Of a stretch of 13,319 nt of DNA, positions 1 to 8,919 are shown piece by piece. The position numbers and the translations under genes are program-made. Numbering within the stretch: position 1 is the stretch's first letter; each line of letters opens with the position of its first letter. The DNA is from Discostella pseudostelligera. Lineage: Eukaryota; Bacillariophyta; Thalassiosirophyceae; Thalassiosirales; Thalassiosiraceae. The stretch covers positions 1 through 13,319 of the forward strand of contig JALLBK010000504.1 in assembly GCA_036940085.1 (NCBI GenBank). The letters are read 5' to 3'. The notes under the pieces were generated by a model. That model was not told where the DNA came from and ran no database searches. It saw nothing but the letters and a program-made list of their open reading frames with translations.

Positions 1-29
1 ATTTCGGAATCCAAATCGGAACTTTTGGA

Positions 30-37
30 TGACGTCA
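30..37. promoter_or_regulatory. Palindromic CRE/bZIP-type site TGACGTCA
   Basis: The perfect 8-bp palindrome TGACGTCA is the classic core bound by CREB/ATF-type bZIP factors. In diatoms, TGACGT-type elements have been linked to CO2/cAMP response. It lies about 180 bp upstream of the first candidate start codon (213), so it could serve that gene. An 8-mer can occur by chance, so function is inferred. Confidence 0.35.
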
Positions 38-52
38 GAGAATCTCAGTCTC

Positions 53-82
53 CCCGCCATATCTCTCTGTTTCCCGCCATAT
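53..82 (+). promoter_or_regulatory. Two CCCGCCATAT repeats, one embedded in an E2F-like TTTCCCGCC
   Basis: CCCGCCATAT occurs at 53-62 and again at 73-82, exactly 20 bp apart, about two helical turns. The second copy sits in TTTCCCGCC (70-78), which fits the E2F/DP consensus TTTSSCGC. The position 130-160 bp upstream of the first candidate ATG fits a promoter. The repeat is seen directly; E2F binding is inferred. Confidence 0.4.
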
Positions 83-212
83 TGTCATAAGTATCTTTTT
101 CTGTTGAAAAGGTTTGTACACGCATAGGTACTGATTCCTATGTAATACTCTACCCATCCGCTTTCTCGTATTCAAATTCTAACTTCCACCCACCTTCAAT
201 CACCCTCCTCCC

Positions 213-533
213 ATGCACATGTACATGCCCATCCCCATCAACAGCATCAGCGTGACCGACACCATGATCGACACCATCGACCATAATGAAGCCGCCGTCG
301 TACACGCTCAATCAAGCTCAATCATACCTATGCAACAATCAGCTAAAAGGAAGAAATGTCGTTCGGAATTATCGAGAGCTCCCACCACGTCACCGATGTC
401 GCCAATCTCTCTGCCACCACCCAAAGCGCCACCAGCGTCAACCTGCTGCTTGGTCTTTCGCCTCAGTGTTCGTCTCAAACAATTCCAATTACATCGAAAT
501 AAACGAACACTTCCCAAGCGATCAACGATAAAA
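213..533 (+). CDS. Candidate 5' exon(s) of the gene ending at 1629; structure unresolved
   Basis: Two overlapping readings look coding. Frame 3 opens at ATG 213 with almost only G/C third positions to about 290 (start MHMYMPIPINSISVTDT) and contains KRKKCR at about 346-363. Frame 2 opens at ATG 356 (MSFGIIESSHHVTDVAN), is also rich in G/C third positions, and stops at 500-502. The confident downstream exon is in frame 1, so an intron or indel must intervene. Signal-based options are an intron at 534-681 (GTACTA to TTCAG, phase 0 from frame 3 to frame 1), or one starting at 466 or 472 and ending at 617 (frame 2 to frame 1). The first would delete the coding-like stretch 619-681; the second would start translation at 356. 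I cannot choose. No domain is recognised here. Confidence 0.35.
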
Positions 534-564
534 GTACTATCAACAACAATCATCAACAGCATGA

Positions 565-1629
565 AGTTCTCAAACTACACCCCTACCTTCCGGCCATGCC
601 GCTGGAAACCACTCCAGAAATTACTTCTACTGCACACCTGGAGGTCTTCCACCTCTCCCTCCTCGGAAGAAGAAGGTTCAGGTGAACTCTCATCGTGCCA
701 ACAACAAAAACAACAAACATAAAATCAACAACAGCAACACTACCATACCCGCTGCCACTGCTATCAACGTGCCCATTGTGCCTACCTCAATCTTACGCTC
801 CGCTGGGACTACTACTCCTGCTGTTAACACGCGTTGTCGCGTCCATTGGCCTGACGATCTCGACCAGCACAAGCAGATTGTGGAGATTAACAAGGCCGAT
901 GCCAAATTCGAAGGAAGCATTGGATCTCCTTTCGAAGGAGAATGGTTCTACGATGCCGTCGAGTATGTACCATGCACTCCATACAATCCACCTCTGGCTC
1001 CTCGAAAGAAGTGTCGCACCACCAACAATACTGGTACTGTCATGGTGCCCACTATACTTTTTCCTGCTGTGCCGGAGGAGGATGGGGAAGAGATGGACTG
1101 GGAGCCAATTGTAGACGAGGTGGTACTGCCCGAGGAACAGCCTGATGAGCATGTCCAACAACCCGTCGAGGTCGCACTACACTTGAATCATGAGGATAAT
1201 GCCACCGATCCATTTTGCTACGGTTTGGAGGAGAAACAAGTTCGTGAGAAGCCCGCAAACGACGACAATTCATTTTACACGATGAACAACGAGGATGACG
1301 AAGACGAGGAGGAGCATGACGACAGCGACTTTTACTTCTCCCTTCCTTCACCCGACTACTACATTGCCACAGCCGTCACGGATGAATATGAGGAGGTCGT
1401 CACTTTTGAGGAGGATTCATCAATTGTCACCACAGAGGAGAAGGAGGAGGACACAATACCCGTGGAGGAGGCAAATGCCACAGCGAACGTGATAGTGGAG
1501 GATCTCACCGATGTGGAGCCAGCGATTGCAATGTCATATGCAGCGGTTGAAGTGTTAGGCTCCATCTGGATACCAGACCCAAACCATGGATTTGTCCGAC
1601 GCTCTGCCAGACTCATCGCGCGGAGTTAG
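565..1629 (+). CDS. Acidic protein with SILR and RVHW motifs, candidate PP1 partner (3' exon)
   Basis: Frame 1 is open from 565 to the TAG at 1627-1629; the reading need not begin with its own ATG, because the 5' exon is unresolved. Visible in order: a CTP-rich basic segment (619-684) with RKKK; an Asn/Lys-rich linker; SILR (787-798); RVHW followed by PDD (838-858); a second FY...CTP...PPL.PRKK segment (943-1020); a long Glu/Asp-rich region (about 1060-1500); and a basic end with RRSARLIA. The spacing of [GS]IL[RK] before [RK][VI]x[FW] is that of the SILK and RVxF docking motifs of protein phosphatase 1 regulators. Basic PRKK clusters suggest nuclear targeting. No catalytic domain is visible. 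The role as a PP1 regulator is inferred from short motifs only; that it is a real coding exon is well supported by length and composition. Confidence 0.6.
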   Translation, partial: SSQTTPLPSGHAAGNHSRNYFYCTPGGLPPLPPRKKKVQVNSHRANNKNNKHKINNSNTTIPAATAINVPIVPTSILRSAGTTTPAVNTRCRVHWPDDLDQHKQIVEINKADAKFEGSIGSPFEGEWFYDAVEYVPCTPYNPPLAPRKKCRTTNNTGTVMVPTILFPAVPEEDGEEMDWEPIVDEVVLPEEQPDEHVQQPVEVALHLNHEDNATDPFCYGLEEKQVREKPANDDNSFYTMNNEDDEDEEEHDDSDFYFSLPSPDYYIATAVTDEYEEVVTFEEDSSIVTTEEKEEDTIPVEEANATANVIVEDLTDVEPAIAMSYAAVEVLGSIWIPDPNHGFVRRSARLIARS

Positions 1630-2190
1630 GGGATTATTTTTGGTACGAAGATTGGTTTGATTATGTCATTTCAATCTCTGTACCGCATGCATTTCATGAG
1701 TTGGAAACGGGAGGGTACACAATCAGGTTATGAGCTCAAAACGAATTACTTGATTTATCGATGCATTACCAATGCATCGATAAATCAATAACGCTGTTTG
1801 CCATCTCTGATCGCTACTACACCTCCTTAGTACAGGGTGGTGGAATTGGGAAGGTATTTGCCGGCAAAATTTCCCGGTAAGGCTTGAATTGCACGACACT
1901 ACTAATGTTCACCTAAAAGTCTTTCAATTTCGTCTGCTTCGGTAGCAGTCATTCTATGTTGATACAACAACCAACCACGAAGGGTGATGCGATGAGAAGG
2001 GGGGTATTTCGTACTTAACTGTCCAATTGCCGGCTTTGGGATTGGTGGTACTGTGACCTGGTGGGACCAACTTCGCTCGGAAAGGAAGGCTAAAGGAGAG
2101 GTATGATTATCATGTTAACTGATAAATTATGAGTTTAATGGAGTCTCTGCGCAAAAATAATAAACTATTCTCCCTCTACTCTCTTCGTTT
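1630..2190. other. Convergent intergenic region
   Basis: This stretch separates the 3' end of the + gene (1629) from the 3' end of the formin on the - strand. I see no convincing coding sequence. It holds a perfect inverted repeat (1750-1788) and a 12-bp palindrome TTTGCCGGCAAA (1857-1868). It probably contains both 3' UTRs and cleavage signals. Confidence 0.5.
1750..1788. repeat. Perfect 18-bp inverted repeat with 3-nt loop
   Basis: The left arm TTGATTTATCGATGCATT (1750-1767) is the exact reverse complement of the right arm (1771-1788), separated by ACC. As RNA it would form an uninterrupted 18-bp hairpin; as DNA a cruciform. It lies about 120 bp beyond the + gene stop, between convergent genes, so it may be in a 3' UTR or mark a transcription boundary. 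Confidence 0.85.
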
Positions 2191-2264
2191 GCGAACGACG
2201 ACGACGTACTTCTCTTGGTGAAGAAGTCGACCATCTCTCGTCGAGCTAGCATCATCTCTCTCAT
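2191..2264 (-). repeat. Degenerate copy of the formin tail repeat, outside the reading frame
   Basis: Read on the - strand this encodes MREMMLARREMVDFF then TKRSTSSS. That parallels RRDMMLARRERARS followed by PKRSISSS inside the last formin exon (about 2518-2605). The copy begins about 50 bp past the formin stop and is in another frame. It may be the decayed third unit of a tandem expansion or part of an alternative 3' exon. The DNA similarity is direct, including the shared block tctctcgtcgagcta. Confidence 0.55.
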
Positions 2265-2313
2265 CGGGAGCACAGCTGACATCCCAACTCGACAAGTCGC
2301 AACTAATCTCCAT

Positions 2314-5300
2314 CTACACCCTTCGTTGCTGAAGCATCTTCTTGTGTCGGGCATACCTCTCTCTCGCGGCTGCAGTGCTAGAATGCGAAGCTGACTGTAC
2401 TGGCGGAACAGCTGCTGAAGTTCCAGATGATGACATACTTCTCTTTGGTGACGAGAGAGCTGCAGTGCTAGAATGCGAAGCTGACTGTACTGACGGAACG
2501 GCTGCTGAAGTTCCAGATGATGAAATACTTCTCTTTGGTGACGAACTTAATTGGGGCTGTCTACTCCGGGCCCTCTCTCGTCGAGCTAACATCATATCTC
2601 TCCTCGTCTTCATTGGATCGGGAGCAAGATTTTCACTAACAGACTCAGATGCGACGGCTTCTTGCGGATGTCTTGGTTGTTGCACTGCGGTTCCGTCCCC
2701 CGTTTGATGGCTGTGTTGTAATGATGTTGTGTCAATTCCGGCAGATGCTACGGCTTTCTTTGCATCCGCGACTTCGTTTCTCCTCTGTTGCACGGCTCTA
2801 TCTACAGCTTCTTCCGCAGCAGCGGCTTCTTCTAGCAAAGCTCGTCTTGCAGCTTCTTCCGCATTAGCTCGTTCCTCTGCAATTCGTTTCTCCGCCTCCT
2901 CGTTTGCGAGACGAGCTACCTCTACTACCATTGATTGTACTTGCTGCTCTTCCCGCGCACGCTCATCGACCTTTTCCGCTAGTTTGTCGCCCTGTACGTG
3001 ACGAAGTTGGTTTTGAGGAGATGGAGCAGAAGGTTTCACCCTGTGCACTCCACCATGTACACTGTTCGATGATGATGCATGGGGTCTGCCATCGCTTGCC
3101 CCCGGAGATGACTCGTCGTCAGGATGTCGATGTTGGACTCTAGGAGGGCCATCGCCGTAGATAGCTGGAGAAGACTTATTTCCAGGAGACGAAAACTTGG
3201 CAGTTGATGCTCGCTTCAGATCAGCAAGTACATTGCCCATGGATGGCTGAAGAGAGGAGGCCCGCTGTAGAGGAGTGGACATTTTCGTCGAAGGAGATTT
3301 GATCGAGTCAGGGCTTTGTACTTCTTGAATCACCTTCAACTTTTCATTTTTGGTGCCTAGTGCGCTATCGTTGCCCTTCTTATCATCGCGCCTCTGTAGA
3401 AAATTGATTCGACCCCAGATGATGTTAATAACTCAAATAAACACTGCACCACCAATTTTTTTGAAACGAAACTCACCTTCACCTTTTCCATTTTCTCTAC
3501 TTCAGCTCGGGCAACGTTGAATGTTCTGCAAAAGGTGTTGATGATTTCGAACAACTCGTTGGGTTGCATCTTCGTATTACCGCTTTCACCAAAGTAATCC
3601 AGCAGGCTTGCAAACTTTTCCTTTGCCCCATCTACCCGCTCTCGGAGTTGTGATACTTTTCGTATTGCGCTCAAAGCGAACATTCCTGTTTTAGTAGAGC
3701 GTAAAAGTTGCACTTCATCCTCAAGCGACATGGATTCTACGCTGAGATCATCAGAGTCATTGTCTGCCTCGGCTGGCTTTTTCTTTTTCGGGAGCTGATA
3801 CATTATCTTACTCGACTTGGCCTCATGCAGGGACACCTTCCGCACATTTTCGAGCTGCGTCTCAATCTCTTCTAACTCACTGATGCATTGATCCCAATAA
3901 ATCTTGTCTGCTTTGGACACTGTCGGAAGATCATCCTTAAAATCAAGCAATGCTTCATTGTTCCTTTGCACCACAAGGACGACGTAATGTAGAAAGGTAG
4001 TCTTATTATCAAATGCTTTCGCCTGGTTGAGCTTCAGCAATGATTTGATCGAGAAGGCACCTGCCCTGCGTTTTTGGCCAGGACCGGCGGTGTTAAGGCG
4101 ATTTCCAATGTTCAACACAATACCGAAGAGCTTGCGTAGACGGACAGAGTTGCTCAGTTCATCGCATGCCTTCTCAATCAAAAACACATCTGCGAGAGAT
4201 TTGCGTAGACAAAGAAGAGGAAAGGATATGAGAATATGAACAAGAAATCCGTACTTCCACTTAGAATGAACAATAGTTAATACTAATACTCACCACGTGC
4301 CAAATCATGAATGCATCCACGAAACTGCAACTTGAACAGTAACGCACGAATTTTTCTCTTCGATTGCTTCACTGTCATCATCGCAACCATGAATTTTTCG
4401 CACTCACACAACCGTTCAAAGCTTTTAGCTGCCTCTTCTCCATCCTTAGAGTTTTTCATGTGATCGCGCAATGACTTGCGTTCAGCATGTGTGGGCATGT
4501 ATTCGATTATTCCCTGTGCTTGGTTGGCTGTCATGGCCGTCTCGTCGCTGTGCAAATGAAAGTGAAAAAATAACAGGGCAGATGGTAAGAATAACGAAGG
4601 AGAGCTGGAAAATGAAACACATAAATGATGGAGCGTACATTGTTTCCACCGCCCGCGCCATATCATCATAACTCATCCTCAATCGAGCCAAGATAATCCC
4701 TCCATTGTTTGCCCTCTTGGGATCAATGACCTGGACCACATTCCTATTTGAACTCCCACCCCCTCCTCCCGTTCCAACTGCACCGGCACCACCGGCAGGA
4801 TTTTCAGACTTGATTTCGGCCTGAAATAACGTCGTGAATTCCTGTTCGTCAATTTCTATCTGATTCAGCTCCGCGTCCTCCCCTACCAGTGCCCAAACAG
4901 AATTCGAGTTAACTTTGGTGTCTTCTAACGTGTCCCAATGCAACCGCGTGCGTCGATGTGTATCCTTCTGCTTCTTATTGTTCGACGATGATGCCATCTT
5001 AGATGTGGAGGAAGATACTGGAGCATTGTGGTCGCCATCCATAATTGATGGATCAATACCATCCCGTTCCATGGCATTTTTCACTGCGCCCATTGGCAGT
5101 CCTAATTTGAGCATTTTGAAGTATTTGGAGTAAGTGGGATCGTCCTTCAAAGGCACGCGTTGTGGTTCGGGCAAATTATGATCTCCGTCCATAACGCTTG
5201 GATCGAGTCCATCCCGAGTCATTGCATGCTGAACCGCAGGTAAGGGCATGCCCATTTTGAGCATCTTGAAGTATTTTTCATACCTGAATTGAATTTGGAT

Positions 5301-8300
5301 AAAAGACAAAATGAGATGATTGATGAACGTGGGAGGTCGAAATCATATCCCGTTGGATCGGTACTTACTTTGGATCATTTTTCAATGCCGGCCTTTCGCT
5401 ATTACCTGTACTGACAACGCTGTTCCGCTCTACGCTTTGACCCGCTTGAGACTCACGGTTACCGGAGGATGCTTGTGGAGGGGCGCGATTGGCGAGCAAA
5501 GACGACAGGAGGGCATTCTTCGATTCATCTCTGCTATTATATTGGGTCACTCCGCTCTCCTTCTTTGCGCGCTCTGCAAACATGGCCGACAATGCATTCT
5601 TCGCAGCAGACTTGTTATTTTCTTCAGACTTCATCGGAGTAGATCGAGGTGCAGAAATGGATTCGATAGTGGGAGCTCCTCGTTTGTTCAGCATTGCCAT
5701 AAGAGCAGCACGTGGATCAGGATCTGGTTCTTTTTCCGAGGTTGATGATGCCACCATATCTGTACTATCCTTCTGATCGCGACCTGGAGTGGTGGTCGCG
5801 CACGGCTTCGTAATGGTGTTTACTGAACTCGCATTGTTTATGTTCGATGCTATGCCCCTGCCTCCGATGACATTGTCGGGGAGTGGTGACGCGTTGCCTT
5901 TGTTCGCGGCGATTCGTTCTCGTATTAATGCTGCCACGTCCTTCTTCGGCGCCTCTGTACTTGAGTGAGTTGACTCCTCTCCTTCCTCCTGACGCCCCTC
6001 GTGCTGCCGAATCAACTCTTGATGTTCCCGATATGTCAGCTTCTGTTTGGTGCCCTCCATCACCACATCCTCTTTGCAAGGCTCATTCATTGTCTCTAAC
6101 TCTGCAATATCGCTTTGCTCCTTCTGCCGAGGGGTGTCATTGGCACCAACTCCGAATGCTGGACGGAGCTTGATACCAGCTAGGAATGGATTTGGAGATT
6201 CGCTATTGTTGACGTTCTCTTGTCGACTTTGAAGGATAACAGGAGATGAAGTAGCAACTGGCGTCGCAACACTACTGGTCGTTGCAGTATCAATTGTTGA
6301 GTCGTTCGTTTCCTTCTTAAACTGTGGTGGTGACGATCTTGCGATATTTGGTGTCGCTCCCAAAGGTGGCAGGTTTGTCTTCCGCAATTTTACGGCGAAC
6401 GGATTTCCACCGGTACTGACGTTGTGAATGTTTGGTGATGATATTACCGATGAAGAAGAAGGCGGCGGGGTCGAGGGGGTTGAGGAAGGGAGGCGATTTA
6501 CTTTTGACAATACTGTTGGCGCCGCGCTAGTACTAGGTGACGGAGATGATGCTTCCTCAAATACCCGTGGAAATCGGTTCGATTGTGCCCGAGCTGCTAC
6601 CCCCACTGCCGGCGATTCCTTGTTCAAATCCGAAATGCGATCGCGTACCGATGATGTTGACGGCGACGGAGGAGGTGGTGGTGTGGCGGTAGAAGGTTGT
6701 TTCGACACTGCTCCACTACTAATTTGACGTTCTTCGGGTATGACGCTTTCCCCCGGCCGAATAATCTTCTTCGATTTATGGAATGTGCTGCCCATCCTTT
6801 CTGCATCCTTAAAAATGTTACTTCCACCGGAATATCGATTGTTGTTATTGCCATCACTTCCTACATCGTCGGTTAATGAACTTGATTCGGAGTATTGTTC
6901 TACGGAAATGACGGGGGATATTAATGCATTCTGCCCCGTGGCTGTGGTCGTCACTGCGGTGGATGAGGCAGTCGGTAGATCAACGACGATGGAATTCATT
7001 ATCGTCATGGATTTCGTGCTGACAGTGTGAGGGCTTATCCGTCCAGTTCCAGCTCCACCACCACTGTTCTTCTTGAGCATCGCTCCCTTCATGCTACCAC
7101 TCCCCCCTCGACTACCACCACCACATTCGAAACCTCCACCGCCACCAATCGCGGAGCTATTACTACCGTCGCCAGTACTGCCTCCACTCTCCATCCTACT
7201 AATGGTGCTGATGAAATCAACATCGATAATTTCAGGATGGGATAGTTTTAATTCCGACAGTGCCAAGTTCACTTCATGCTCAATAGTATCCGAGGATATG
7301 GTAAAGTCATTCGCCGCAGATGCATTAAACAGAATGGGTTTGCTGTTCTTCGCTTGAGGTGGAGGTTGTTGTTGTTGTTGCTGCTGATGGCTCAAATGCT
7401 GCGATGGCTGTTTCACAATTCCAGGTGACGAGGGGTCACCACTAGAGCTCATCCTGCCCGACGTAACAACATTAGATGAAGTTGTAGCAGCTTGTTGCAT
7501 CCTCATCCTCATACGACTGCGAGCGGATCCTACAGCCCCAGCAGCAGCAACGGACGACGTGGTTGAGGAGGCTACAGATGCTGCTCCTGGAGATGCCAAA
7601 TATGCGTTCGATTCATGTAGTGGCAGTGGTGCAATAGCCCGAGGCTTGCTGCCGATTGGGGTAGCAGGAGTAGTGTTGAAATCGCTGCCCCTGCCATTGT
7701 AATTATGCTGCGGAGGAAATTGCCTAGCGGCACGACGTCGCGCTGCCACACTCCCCGCACCACTGGCACCGCTGATCATGCTGCAGTTTTCATCGTCATG
7801 GAAATTATGGTTGTGATTGTTGGATGATTTACTCTTGGCCACAAATGCATCCAATGAATTGGACAATGATTTGCTCGAAGAGTGGGAATGTCCCGAACTC
7901 TGTCGATTGAATTGACTCTGACGATACTGCTGCTGATGCTGGTTTGACTGCAAAGGAAAACCAGCCAAGCTCTCCCCACCGACGCTATAGGAAGAAAAGA
8001 CACTGCCCACATCACTCATAGTATCATGACTATCCGTATTGCTCGCCAACATGGCAAGCTGCAGCGTTCGGTCAGCAGTCCGTCGGACGGTCGATCGGGA
8101 TCGGCGAGCATGGGAGTCGGATGGATCTTGAAATAACTTGCGTCCAGTACGGGTGGGTGTAGCTGTAGCAGTTCTGTCGTTCGAAACGTTAGGGTTGTTG
8201 CTATTGTTGTTGGTGTTGTTGTGCTGGTGGTTGTAAGCTGGAGATCGGTCAGCACGAGAGGGAGCCAATGGCTGCGGAGAAGACATGGTCATTGGACGAC

Positions 8301-8919
8301 CATTGTAATAATTTTGCTGCTGCTGCTGCTGTCTTTGTTGTTGCTGCGAATATCCACTTGCCGCCGCAGAATGTTGTTGATTTTGATAAGCATGCTGTTG
8401 AGCAAAATATTCATTGCCGCTGTTGAAGTTGGCATCAAATCCCCGGTCATTTCTTTGCTGCTGCGGTTGTTGTTGTTGTGGCAGCTGCTGCCGCATTCGA
8501 ATAGACTGCATCATCATCATCTGCTGATGTTGTTGCTGCTGCTGCCTGGCATCACCATAACATCCCCCCTGCTGCTGCTGCTGCTGCTGTCTTCTCCCGC
8601 CATCATTGTAATTGCCATGATTATCAGCATCGTCATCGCCGCTCTGCTTCATTTTCATCTCTTGTACCACCTTGGCATAATTCTTATGTTTCATACGGCT
8701 CACGTAGCTCATGCCATCCTCGCTGCGGGGAGAGAATCCATCATGACGATGATATCGACTATTATTCGTAGTAGGCGCCTGTTGCTGCTGCCGATGGACA
8801 TTTCGTTGGGAATGCTGCTGCTGCTGCTGCTGCTGCATGAAGCTTTCGAACTTCGACAGTTCATCTGCTTCGCCGCCGCCGTCACCCATGTAGAATGGAT
8901 CATAATGAAAATCGCTCAT
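2314..8919 (-). CDS. Formin (FH2 domain actin nucleator) with WASHC3-like repeats, five exons
   Basis: Exons run 8919-5369, 5283-4639, 4547-4294, 4189-3477 and 3393-2314. The introns (85, 91, 104 and 83 nt) all begin GT (GTAAGT, GTACGC, GTGAGT, GTGAGT) and end AG, and the spliced length is 6243 nt, giving 2080 residues plus stop. ATG 8919 follows AAATCACC. Formins nucleate and processively elongate unbranched actin filaments through dimeric FH2. Order: Q-rich disordered region (1-700), weak FH1-like Pro tracts (near 745 and 810), two NPF...KLR motifs (839, 910), four actin-binding-like helices (994-1150), two WASHC3-like repeats (1182-1270), FH2 (about 1295-1725) with the RLHW lasso start and GNRLN post motif (1512-1516), a coiled coil, and an SPKR repeat tail. 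No GBD/FH3, C2 or PTEN module is recognisable, so classical Rho autoinhibition is not evident. Formin identity is secure; exact start and last exon are somewhat less so. Confidence 0.93.
2369..2548 (-). repeat. Tandem 90-bp repeat encoding two 30-residue SPKR units
   Basis: Two nearly identical 90-bp units (2369-2458 and 2459-2548) lie in the last formin exon. Each encodes SSPKRSMSSSGTSAAVP followed by VQSASHSST or nearly so, and the copies differ at only a few bases. Each carries S-P-K-R, which matches the CDK consensus [ST]-P-x-[KR]. The high identity suggests recent duplication or homogenisation. Confidence 0.9.
2740..2990 (-). other. Formin C-terminal charged coiled coil
   Basis: In the last formin exon, after FH2, comes a Glu/Ala/Arg-rich helical stretch with blocks such as EKVDERAREEQQ, ANEEAEKRIAEERANAEEA and AVQQRRNEVADAKKA. 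Few helix breakers and regular hydrophobic spacing suggest a single long helix or dimeric coiled coil. It could reinforce formin dimerisation or bind partners. Confidence 0.6.
3394..3476 (-). other. Formin intron 4
   Basis: This 83-nt intron begins GTGAGT and ends CTACAG on the - strand. It is phase 0 and joins VEKMEKVK to RRDDKKGNDS at the end of FH2. Confidence 0.92.
4190..4293 (-). other. Formin intron 3
   Basis: This 104-nt intron begins GTGAGT and ends TCGCAG on the - strand. It splits codon D1484 (G|AT) and joins HDLARG to DVFLIEKACDE in FH2. Confidence 0.92.
4548..4638 (-). other. Formin intron 2
   Basis: This 91-nt intron begins GTACGC and ends GCACAG on the - strand, after a pyrimidine-rich tract. 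It splits codon I1399 (AT|C) within FH2, between ARAVET and DETAMTANQ. Confidence 0.9.
5023..5379 (-). other. Two WASHC3 (CCDC53)-like YFKMLK repeats just before FH2
   Basis: Unit 1 reads DPK-YEKYFKMLKMGMPLPAVQ with RDGLDPSVMD; unit 2 reads DPTYSKYFKMLKLGLPMGA with RDGIDPSIMD. They match the conserved segment of WASH complex subunit 3 (CCDC53), where a Y-x-K-M-x-x-x-G-x-P motif is followed by a G-L-D-P motif. Intron 1 (5368-5284) cuts codon K1184 inside unit 1, right before YEKYF. I recall such repeats as N-terminal neighbours of FH2 in stramenopile formins. Confidence 0.8.
5284..5368 (-). other. Formin intron 1
   Basis: This 85-nt intron begins GTAAGT and ends TTCAG on the - strand. It splits codon K1184 (AA|G) and joins exon 1 to the YFKMLK repeats in frame. 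Confidence 0.92.
8270..8840 (-). repeat. CAG/CAA polyglutamine microsatellites in formin exon 1
   Basis: Several runs of CAG and CAA codons encode polyglutamine near the formin N-terminus, for example at about 8814-8835, 8569-8592 and 8311-8345. On the + strand they read as TGC/TTG repeats and create a false Leu-rich open frame. Such tracts vary in length and may drive condensation or protein contacts. Confidence 0.85.

Larger units (their letters stand above)
3378..4960 (-). other. FH2 domain of the formin, spread over exons 2-5
   Basis: The domain starts at RTRLHWDTLEDTKV with NSVWA just after, the lasso/linker entry of FH2. NNGGIILARLRMSYDDMARAV is the helix carrying the conserved N-N-x-x-I-x-L-x-R pattern, and SFERLCECEKFMVAMM corresponds to the knob-region L..aE.F segment. 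GIVLNIGNRLNTA with AGAFSIKSLLKL is the signature GNxxN segment followed by the F-x-L-xxL-xKL helix. The end is KVKRRDDKKG across the exon 4/5 junction. An insertion rich in K, D and S (PKKKKPAEADNDSDD, about 3735-3790) interrupts the late helices. Confidence 0.93.

Noticed and set aside
2342..3143. Several + strand open frames with repeated ECEADCTGGTAAEVPDD
   Set aside because: They are antisense shadows of the duplicated 90-bp units and coiled coil in the formin last exon, whose frame is secured by splicing phase.
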